A DNA stretch of 13,446 nt from Anaerolineae bacterium (GTDB lineage: Bacteria > Chloroflexota > Anaerolineae > 4572-78 > J111). The position numbers and the translations under genes are program-made. The notes below the pieces were generated by a model that was not told the DNA's origin, made no database searches, and worked only from the letters and a program-made list of their open reading frames with translations. Shown piece after piece: positions 1-5,570 of the stretch (its first letter is position 1; each line of letters starts with the position of its first letter). The stretch covers positions 1 through 13,446 of the forward strand of contig JAGRBY010000143.1 of assembly GCA_020433835.1 (NCBI GenBank). Direction: 5' to 3'.

Positions 1-43
1 CCGAATGTCTTTATCGGGCATCCAACCGGTCTTAGGGCGCTAG

Positions 44-68
44 ATTCCCGCTAAAACCATGCGGGAAT
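44..68. repeat. Dispersed hairpin repeat, copy 1
   Basis: Perfect 8-bp inverted repeat: ATTCCCGC at 44-51 and GCGGGAAT at 61-68 around a 9-nt loop (TAAAACCAT), followed by GACA. A second copy lies at 2598-2622 with the same architecture and nearly the same loop. It resembles the 'attcccgc...gcgggaatgac' palindromic intergenic repeats common in many bacterial genomes. It lies about 40 nt downstream of the stop of the minus-strand nuclease gene, but the minus-strand hairpin is not followed by a T-run, so a role as intrinsic terminator is doubtful. Confidence 0.7.
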
Positions 69-107
69 GACATCGGCAACCGTTCCTCCTCGAAACACAT
101 AGTGAGC

Positions 108-1409
108 CTATCCGAAATCCCCTTTTAACGTCTCAATTAAGCCCGCTTGCACCTGATCGAGCGTGTAAACGGTTAAACCAAACTGCGTATGGATATTGGC
201 AGCCTCTTGCCGGCTAATATCGGTTAAAACCATAATCGAATGGCGGGCATCAAGGCCCAGCACGTTGGCGATCTCGGCATATTTGGCCGTGTGCTGGCGG
301 TGTGCGCCCGATTTCGACTCGACCCAGAAAAAGCTGTGGTTGGCCTGAAAAATTAAATCAAATTCAAAGTCATCGCCGTTGGGCAAGATAATTTGCGGAT
401 TGATCAAATAAGAAAAATTGATAGATCGCCGTAACTCACCTGCGGCTTGGTTAACCGCCTTTTCTGCCTTTTTCCAGACAAATCTCTCTAACCACTGGCC
501 GGAAAAGAATTTTTTGGCCGCCGGCGCGGTGGTTGTTTTGATTTTGATCTGATAGCGGGGTGATTTGTAATATTTGTACTCTTTCAAAAAGCCGATATCG
601 TACAGTTGCTTACAAAATGAGGTGATTTGATTGATAGCGAGCGAGGATTCGTCTTTGACGGAGTGGGTAAAGCCCGATCCGCGCTGCATATGGTATTTTA
701 TCTGGGCTAAGATTTTATCAAACACAGCATAATTATTTCCCAAAGATAACGACAGCGAATTGATGGCCATATCAGCTGCCTCTTTCGATGGTACAAATTT
801 GATGGTAATGTTACGCTGCTTAAGAAAATCTTCAATTGAAGCGGCTTTGTGGGGCTTGTTAACGGCGTGCGTAGGGCTAATTTTTCCATTTTTAGCCTGA
901 TCTGGGCTGCGCCTGGCCTCAAAAAGAGCCGATTGCTGATTATTATGATTACGACCGTGGTTAACGGGTGTTTCCTGCTGCTGCTCCAAAATATCGGCAA
1001 TGCGCTCAAGCGCTGTTGCAATGCGTTCCAACTGCCGGTCGTAACCATCATTTGGGGGAGGCGAAAGGGTTATTGCTTCTAATTGGTTAACGATGGTTGC
1101 TCTGAGAATTTGATTGAGGCGCTGAGGGGCGGCATGAGGAGTTATGAGCGCATGATTATCTTCATAAGGGGATGTTACGGGCGTTAGTCGGGCCAATTCT
1201 TTTTGGGCCGTTTCATTATGGGGATTAATCTTGAGAACTTGTTTCAAACAGTCAATTTTTTTGTATTGTTGGTCAACAACTTCGGTCAACCACAACCAGG
1301 CTTGTTCATTGTGGCGTTCATTGCTGATAATTTCCAGTAGAAGTCGTTTGCCGGTTTTTTTATCACCGGCTTTGATGAAGGTGATGGCTGTTCGCAATGT
1401 GTGGGGCAT
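108..1409 (-). CDS. TPR-like / PD-(D/E)XK nuclease-domain protein (Card1/DUF1887-type nuclease, no CARF seen)
   Basis: A 433-residue protein. Residues about 5-75 form two to three TPR-like helical hairpins ('EQAWLWLTEVV', 'CLKQVLKINPHN'). Residues 121-146 are a short amphipathic coiled coil (QLERIATALERIADIL), and 150-190 is a polar linker. Residues about 225-290 may be a winged helix. Residues 300-425 look like a PD-(D/E)XK nuclease: GQWLERFVW (Glu308, helix 1), EFDLIF (Asp351), FWVESKSG (Glu364, Lys366), then a helix and the strand IMVLTD. The G-x-WLE ... D ... E-x-K order matches the nuclease half of Card1/Can2 proteins (DUF1887), which nick DNA or cut RNA when their CARF domain binds cyclic oligoadenylate; here I see no CARF fold. 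By inference it is a soluble nucleic-acid enzyme with a protein-interaction front end, perhaps for defence or DNA handling. The ATG start lacks a clear Shine-Dalgarno. It is divergent from the phospholipase gene and stands alone on its strand. The nuclease call is good; the biological role is unknown. Confidence 0.75.
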   Translation of the reverse strand: MPHTLRTAITFIKAGDKKTGKRLLLEIISNERHNEQAWLWLTEVVDQQYKKIDCLKQVLKINPHNETAQKELARLTPVTSPYEDNHALITPHAAPQRLNQILRATIVNQLEAITLSPPPNDGYDRQLERIATALERIADILEQQQETPVNHGRNHNNQQSALFEARRSPDQAKNGKISPTHAVNKPHKAASIEDFLKQRNITIKFVPSKEAADMAINSLSLSLGNNYAVFDKILAQIKYHMQRGSGFTHSVKDESSLAINQITSFCKQLYDIGFLKEYKYYKSPRYQIKIKTTTAPAAKKFFSGQWLERFVWKKAEKAVNQAAGELRRSINFSYLINPQIILPNGDDFEFDLIFQANHSFFWVESKSGAHRQHTAKYAEIANVLGLDARHSIMVLTDISRQEAANIHTQFGLTVYTLDQVQAGLIETLKGDFG

Positions 1410-1583
1410 ATTCTGTTCGATTCCGTCAAATAAGGTGCTGCCAGGTAGATTAGGTTAGAGCAGGCTAAATATTGTCATAATGCTTTAATAATACCACCTT
1501 TTTTGGTGTTAAGTCCAACTCGACCGCAGAAAAATGCTCCCCTTTCGTTTGCAACGCCTGACGGCATAAATTACAATAAAGAT

Positions 1584-2372
1584 ATGGCGCCATTCAACAC
1601 CCACTTTCTGGTTGCAGAAAAAGTTTGGCCGACTGTTACATCGACGTCTACATGGCCCAAACCGTACAGCCCAACGCTTTACGGGCAATTTTGTTTTGGC
1701 TGTGTTGCTCCTGATGTCGATAAAGCCTCAACAACCCTCTCCCAAAAAGATACCCACTTTTTTGATCGCTATGGTCACTATACGCTTATGGCGTCGCATC
1801 GCAGCGCCACGTTTTTACAGCGCCAGGCGGAATTTCTCAGGGCTCCTTTTGCCCAGCTTGCTCCCGAAGCCCAGGCTTTTGTTTTGGGCTATCTCTGCCA
1901 TTTATGTGTCGATGAGGTCTCGAAGCATATGTGGCAGCGCGAAACGTGGAAGCACTTTTTCGATATCGGCCCCGGCCCCGCTTTTGCCGCGCTCGATGAA
2001 GTGGCTCGCGACCAAACCCAAGATTATGGGGCCATTGTCACCGGCTTTGCTGCGGTTGCGGTGCTTGATATTATCCCCTCCATCCCCCACGCTGATTTGA
2101 AACTGACGCTGCAAGGAACTCGTAAATTTGTTGAGGCCGATAGCGTTGAGGATGAGTTTTTGGCGTTGGTGGATATGTTTGATCGGCCTTCGCCGGAGGT
2201 GCGCTGCCAAAAGCTGGAGGATCTTAGAGCCAACATTCACACGGCCCGAGATCGCAGCCACTGGTTTAAGCTCGATGTTTTGGTGCAGGCCAGTATCCAT
2301 CGAACGCAGCAGCGTTTCCATGATTTGATGACCGGGCAGGTTCCCCAGCCGGGTTATCCGCTTCTGCCTTAA
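1584..2372 (+). CDS. Zinc-dependent phospholipase C-like protein
   Basis: A 262-residue protein of the Zn_dep_PLPC (PF00882) type, whose members hydrolyse phospholipid head groups with a trinuclear zinc site. From the chosen start it reads MAPFNTHFLVAEKVW, the usual beginning of the family with an early His (His7). Candidate metal ligands follow in the expected order: Asp44/Asp46 in GCVAPDVDK, His58 in DTHFF, and His106, Asp110 and His115 in GYLCHLCVDEVSKHMW. The reading frame is open upstream to a TTG at 1503, but those 27 residues look like non-domain sequence, so ATG 1584 is preferred. No signal peptide is visible, which is unusual for a secreted phospholipase C, but cytoplasmic-looking members are common in environmental bacteria and most are untested. 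No good Shine-Dalgarno precedes the start; a TACAAT at 1572-1577 ends 7 nt before the ATG, compatible with a leaderless mRNA. Substrate unknown. Confidence 0.75.
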   Translation: MAPFNTHFLVAEKVWPTVTSTSTWPKPYSPTLYGQFCFGCVAPDVDKASTTLSQKDTHFFDRYGHYTLMASHRSATFLQRQAEFLRAPFAQLAPEAQAFVLGYLCHLCVDEVSKHMWQRETWKHFFDIGPGPAFAALDEVARDQTQDYGAIVTGFAAVAVLDIIPSIPHADLKLTLQGTRKFVEADSVEDEFLALVDMFDRPSPEVRCQKLEDLRANIHTARDRSHWFKLDVLVQASIHRTQQRFHDLMTGQVPQPGYPLLP

Positions 2373-2407
2373 TACCCTCCTTGTCACGCTTTTGAAGATA
2401 AAGCCTT

Positions 2408-2463
2408 GAGCGACAAAGTAACCGTTGACTCCAACGCTGATGACAAAGCAAGCTTTGTCGCTC
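2408..2463. other. Overlapping alternative hairpins in the spacer
   Basis: An 11-bp perfect inverted repeat (GAGCGACAAAG at 2408-2418, CTTTGTCGCTC at 2453-2463) shares its right arm with a second, shorter palindrome (GACAAAGC at 2442-2449, GCTTTGTC at 2452-2459). The two stems cannot form together. The structure begins 36 nt after the phospholipase stop codon. No T-run follows, so it is not a canonical terminator; function unknown. Confidence 0.5.
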
Positions 2464-2480
2464 CGGTAAATTTCATTCTC

Positions 2481-2592
2481 CAGGACTTACGCAGGATGTA
2501 GAACAATTTGCTAAATTGTTCCCTATTTGGGCAGTTTCATGGCGCAAATTGGCAATTTACGCTACAAAATCGGGCATTTACATAAGTTTGGA
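2481..2592. repeat. Palindrome-rich segment, possible miniature (MITE-like) element
   Basis: Two successive palindromes occur here. One has perfect 9-bp arms GAACAATTT (2501-2509) and AAATTGTTC (2513-2521) with a 3-nt loop. The other has GCGCAAATT (2542-2550) and AATTTACGC (2554-2562) with one mismatch and a 3-nt loop. The segment begins with CAGGACTTACGCAG (2481-2494) and ends with a degenerate inverted version (TACATAAGTTTGG, about 2580-2592), so the whole could be a decayed non-autonomous element. There is no coding capacity. Together with 2373-2480 and 2593-2689 this spacer holds no gene that I can support. Confidence 0.4.
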
Positions 2593-2597
2593 CGTGG

Positions 2598-2622
2598 ACT
2601 CCCGCTAAAAGCATGCGGGAGT
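2598..2622. repeat. Dispersed hairpin repeat, copy 2
   Basis: ACTCCCGC (2598-2605) and GCGGGAGT (2615-2622) flank a 9-nt loop (TAAAAGCAT), then GACG. It differs from copy 1 (44-68) by a T-to-C change in the left arm matched by an A-to-G change in the right arm, so pairing is kept. It lies about 70 nt upstream of the kinase promoter. Confidence 0.7.
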
Positions 2623-2689
2623 GACGGAGTTGTATTGCACGTCTTTTATTCGTTTTGTCTATAAAGTCATTTTGAAATGCGGGTAGAGG

Positions 2690-2717
2690 TTGACAAAGAA
2701 AAAGGAAACGTTACAAT
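2690..2717 (+). promoter_or_regulatory. Sigma-70-type promoter of the two-component operon
   Basis: A consensus -35 TTGACA (2690-2695), a 16-bp spacer and a -10 TACAAT (2712-2717). Transcription would start near 2724-2725, giving a leader of about 48 nt before the kinase ATG at 2773. It is one of the two best promoter matches in the window. Confidence 0.7.
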
Positions 2718-2772
2718 ACCTTCCCCACGATAATTCAAATATATATAGCAATAGAGCAAATGGGCAAAGACA

Positions 2773-4092
2773 ATGACGACAATCCCGACCGCGCACCTAA
2801 ACAGCCAGCAGTACGAACGACTTCAAGCTTTTTATCACCTGGCCGTGGAACTTTCTTCGCTGCGTAGCCTGGAATCCGTTTTGGATACCGCTCTAAAGCA
2901 GTGCCTCGAATTAACCGACTCTCAATTTGGGTTTATTGGTCTCAACGCCTCTCACGGCGAGGCAATGGATGTGGTTGCCATCGAGGGCTTTCACCCTTAC
3001 CCTCAGTTTTATGAACGCTTTCACCTTATCCCCATGCGGATGAATATTTTTGCCCGGGTTGTGCTGGAAAACCAACCGGTTCGCTCCGAAAACGCGATGA
3101 CCGATCCGCGCAGGGTGGGTCAGCCCGTCGGTCATCCACCCGTGAAAACCTTTTTGGGCGTACCGCTCCGGCTCAAAGACAGACCCATCGGTATGATTGG
3201 GGTGGCTAATCGCCCTCAGCCTTATGATAATGATCACGAACAGTTATTGATGACCTATGCCGCCCAGGTGGCTATCGTCATCCATAATGTGCGGCTTTAT
3301 GAGCAACTCACCGCCGCCAAGGCCAGCCTTGAGCAAAAAGTAACTACCCGGACCCAGCAGTTGCAAAAAGCCAAAGAAGCGCTGGCCGATAAAGCGGCTT
3401 TGCTGCAGCGGCTGCTCAATGAAACGGTCGATGTTCAGGAGCGCGAACGGCAGCGTATTGCCCAGGATATGCACGATAGCACCAGTCAACTGCTGGTGGG
3501 GGCTATGCTGGAGTTGAAATCGGCCCAAGAGCGATTGGGCAACGGCAGCCTGCCCCAGGCGGAAACATCGCTGCAAAGTGTGCGTGAGATTTTGCACCGG
3601 GTTGATGCTGAAATCAAACGGGCTATTCACGATCTGCGCCCGCCGTCGCTCGATGAGCTGGGGTTGGGGCCGGCCCTGCGCCAGTACGCCGTGCGGTTTA
3701 AGCAATATTCCGGCCTAGATTGCGATGTTGAAATTCTGGGTACTCCCCGCCGGCTGCCGTCCAAGTCCGAAATCAGCGTCTATCGGCTGGTGCAAGAGGC
3801 GCTGCAAAACGTTAGCGCTCATGCCCGGGCTGACCGGGCCAATGTGATTATTGTCTTTTCTCCCCGCCGCCTCAAGGTCACCATCATCGACAATGGCCAG
3901 GGCTTTGATCTCGATGCGGTGCGGTGCAATACGCTCGACCACTTCGGCCTGCTCAGTATGCAAGAGCGGACCGAGAGTTTGGGCGGAACTTTATCGATTC
4001 AAACCCAACCCGGCCAGGGAACCCGCGTTGAACTGACGGTTCCCATCCCCATCGATCTACCCCGTGAGGCAAATACCAATGGCAGCCATTAG
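2773..4092 (+). CDS. GAF-domain sensor histidine kinase (NarX/LiaS-type HisKA_3)
   Basis: A 439-residue kinase that should autophosphorylate on histidine and pass phosphate to the regulator encoded next. Residues about 28-172 form a GAF sensor domain (SVLDTALKQCLEL ... TFLGVPL ... GVANRP). Residues 176-225 are a coiled-coil linker. The HisKA_3 dimerisation domain carries the phospho-acceptor His234 in AQDMHDSTSQ. The ATP-binding domain shows the N box (EALQNVSAHA, Asn346), DNGQGF (Asp373-Gly375) and the glycine-rich end GTLSIQTQPGQGTRVELTVP. There is no signal peptide or membrane helix, so the kinase is cytoplasmic and its GAF domain would sense a small molecule, redox state or a partner protein; the ligand cannot be read from the sequence. 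A strong promoter lies upstream; the Shine-Dalgarno is weak. The 3' end overlaps the regulator gene by 14 nt, indicating translational coupling. Confidence 0.92.
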   Translation: MTTIPTAHLNSQQYERLQAFYHLAVELSSLRSLESVLDTALKQCLELTDSQFGFIGLNASHGEAMDVVAIEGFHPYPQFYERFHLIPMRMNIFARVVLENQPVRSENAMTDPRRVGQPVGHPPVKTFLGVPLRLKDRPIGMIGVANRPQPYDNDHEQLLMTYAAQVAIVIHNVRLYEQLTAAKASLEQKVTTRTQQLQKAKEALADKAALLQRLLNETVDVQERERQRIAQDMHDSTSQLLVGAMLELKSAQERLGNGSLPQAETSLQSVREILHRVDAEIKRAIHDLRPPSLDELGLGPALRQYAVRFKQYSGLDCDVEILGTPRRLPSKSEISVYRLVQEALQNVSAHARADRANVIIVFSPRRLKVTIIDNGQGFDLDAVRCNTLDHFGLLSMQERTESLGGTLSIQTQPGQGTRVELTVPIPIDLPREANTNGSH

Positions 4093-4720
4093 TATCTTGG
4101 TCGTTGACGACCATTCCATCATCCGGCAGGGCATTCGCAGTTTGCTGTCAAACTATCCGGAATTTGAGGTCATTGGCGAGGCCGCAAATGGCCCCAGTGC
4201 CCTCAGCCAGATCGTGCAGCAGCAGCCGGACGTTACCCTGCTCGATATTCGCCTGCCCGGCGAGTCGGGGGTGGAGGTACTCAAACGGATTCGGCAAACC
4301 CAGCCGGAGGCCAAAGTGTTGATGCTGACCTCCTTTAATGACGATGAGTATGTCATGAGCGCGCTGCGGGCCGGGGCGTTGGGGTACGTTCTCAAAAGCA
4401 GCTCTGACGAGATGCTGGTTAACGCTATTCGGGCCACCCATCAGGGCGAACATTTCCTCAGCCCCAAAATTGCCGGGGCGGTGGTGCGGCGTTCTATCGC
4501 CGGCCCGGCCCGATTTATGCCGGACACCCCCGCTATGGATGGCGAAGAGCGCCGTATTCTCAAGATGCTGGTCGACGGTGCCAGCAACACCGATATCGCC
4601 GCCGAGCTGTTTATCAGCAACGCCACGGTCAAGCGCAAACTCCGCAAAATCTTTGAAAAATTAAATGTCAACGCCCGCGCTCAGGCTGCGGCTGAAGCTA
4701 TCCGCCGTAATTTGGTTTAG
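4079..4720 (+). CDS. NarL/FixJ (LuxR-type) response regulator
   Basis: A 213-residue DNA-binding regulator and the evident partner of the kinase just upstream. The receiver domain (about 1-122) has the acidic pair Asp10/Asp11, phospho-acceptor Asp56 (LLDIRLPGESG), Thr84 (LMLTSF) and Lys106 (GYVLKSS). The linker runs about 123-154. The C-terminal LuxR-type helix-turn-helix spans about 155-210 (DGASNTDIAAELFISNATVKRK ... FEKLNVNARAQAA). ATG 4079 is chosen because GAGG (4066-4069) lies 9 nt upstream; a GTG at 4064 would add only five residues. The gene overlaps the kinase stop by 14 nt. Targets are unknown; self-regulation or the adjacent glycosylation genes are possible, but no operator is evident. 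Confidence 0.92.
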   Translation: MAAISILVVDDHSIIRQGIRSLLSNYPEFEVIGEAANGPSALSQIVQQQPDVTLLDIRLPGESGVEVLKRIRQTQPEAKVLMLTSFNDDEYVMSALRAGALGYVLKSSSDEMLVNAIRATHQGEHFLSPKIAGAVVRRSIAGPARFMPDTPAMDGEERRILKMLVDGASNTDIAAELFISNATVKRKLRKIFEKLNVNARAQAAAEAIRRNLV

Positions 4721-4823
4721 AGCAGCGCTTCAGGCCATACGTTAGATGTGCGGGTTGGTAAAATTTGCTGCTTCTTTGCCTCTATGGTTAAATTGATACA
4801 CTACTGCTGTGAGTATGTATTCA

Positions 4824-5570
4824 ATGAAACTATCTGTTGTGATCCCCGTTTATAATGAAGAGTCGACCATTAGCCAGGTCATCGACAAGGTGCGCGAGGT
4901 AGAATTGCCCCTTGATCGCGAGATTATCGTGGTCGATGACGGCTCTACCGACGATACTGCCGATATTTTGGCCCGCCGCCAGAAAGATGTAACCTTCGTT
5001 CATTTTTCTCGAATTAACTTTGGCAAAGGGGCCGCTATTCGCGTTGGGTTAACCTACGTTACGGGTGATATCGTTATCATTCAAGATGCCGACCTTGAAC
5101 TGGACCCCAACGAGTATCGCCTGCTGCTGGCCCCTATTTTGGCCGGTCAGGCCAATGTCGTATACGGCTCTCGTTTTCTCAAGCCCAACCCCAATATTCG
5201 GCGTCGTACCTTGCTGGCCAATAAGTTTTTAACCTGGTTTACCAACGTGCTCTACGGCTCTCACCTAACCGATATGGAAACGGCTTACAAAGCCTTCAAA
5301 GCCGATATCATTGCCGGTATTAAGCTCGATTGCCATCGCTTTGAGTTTGAGCCGGAAGTTACGGGCAAACTACTGCGCAAAGGGTTTGCCATTCAAGAGG
5401 TGCCCATCTCTTATAATCCCCGCACCGAAGAAGAGGGCAAAAAGATCGGCTGGCGTGATGGGTATACCGCCATCTGGACGTTGCTCAAATACCGGCTGGC
5501 GGAGCAAAGCACGGCCGCGCCTCGTCGAAAAACGCCCAAACCCGTTTCGGTTAGCGATGTGGAAGGCTAA
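4824..5570 (+). CDS. Family 2 glycosyltransferase, polyprenyl-phosphate sugar synthase (DPM1-like)
   Basis: A protein of about 248 residues that should transfer a sugar from a nucleotide donor to undecaprenyl (polyprenyl) phosphate on the inner face of the membrane. Counted from the first possible start (GTG 4809), the GT-A core shows LSVVIPVYNEE (8-18), VVDDGSTDDT (41-50), FGKGAAIRVG (71-80) and the metal-binding QDADLE (92-97), then HRFEFEPEVTGKLLRKG (176-192), typical of dolichol-phosphate mannose/glucose synthase-like enzymes. No C-terminal membrane helices follow, unlike GtrB/CsbB-type members. ATG 4824 is chosen because MKLSVVIPVYNEE is the usual family start; GTG 4809 and ATG 4815 are alternatives. 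A GTGA at 4809-4812 may act as a weak ribosome site. The last codons overlap the YfhO-like gene by 14 nt, so the two are very likely co-translated. The sugar cannot be deduced. Confidence 0.88.
   Translation: MKLSVVIPVYNEESTISQVIDKVREVELPLDREIIVVDDGSTDDTADILARRQKDVTFVHFSRINFGKGAAIRVGLTYVTGDIVIIQDADLELDPNEYRLLLAPILAGQANVVYGSRFLKPNPNIRRRTLLANKFLTWFTNVLYGSHLTDMETAYKAFKADIIAGIKLDCHRFEFEPEVTGKLLRKGFAIQEVPISYNPRTEEEGKKIGWRDGYTAIWTLLKYRLAEQSTAAPRRKTPKPVSVSDVEG

Noticed and set aside
44..68. Hairpin as intrinsic terminator of the nuclease gene
   Set aside because: No T-run follows it on the minus strand, and a second copy sits in an unrelated place, so a dispersed repeat is the better reading.
1503..1583. 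Longer phospholipase reading frame from TTG 1503
   Set aside because: The extra 27 residues look unlike the family, while ATG 1584 gives the standard beginning with an early His.
1902..2387. 161-codon minus-strand open frame over the phospholipase gene
   Set aside because: It is a shadow of the plus-strand gene, whose metal-ligand motifs are clear.
5311..5556. Upstream extension of the YfhO-like frame
   Set aside because: It overlaps the glycosyltransferase gene almost completely and reads as basic, Pro-rich shadow sequence; the family N-terminus begins at ATG 5557.
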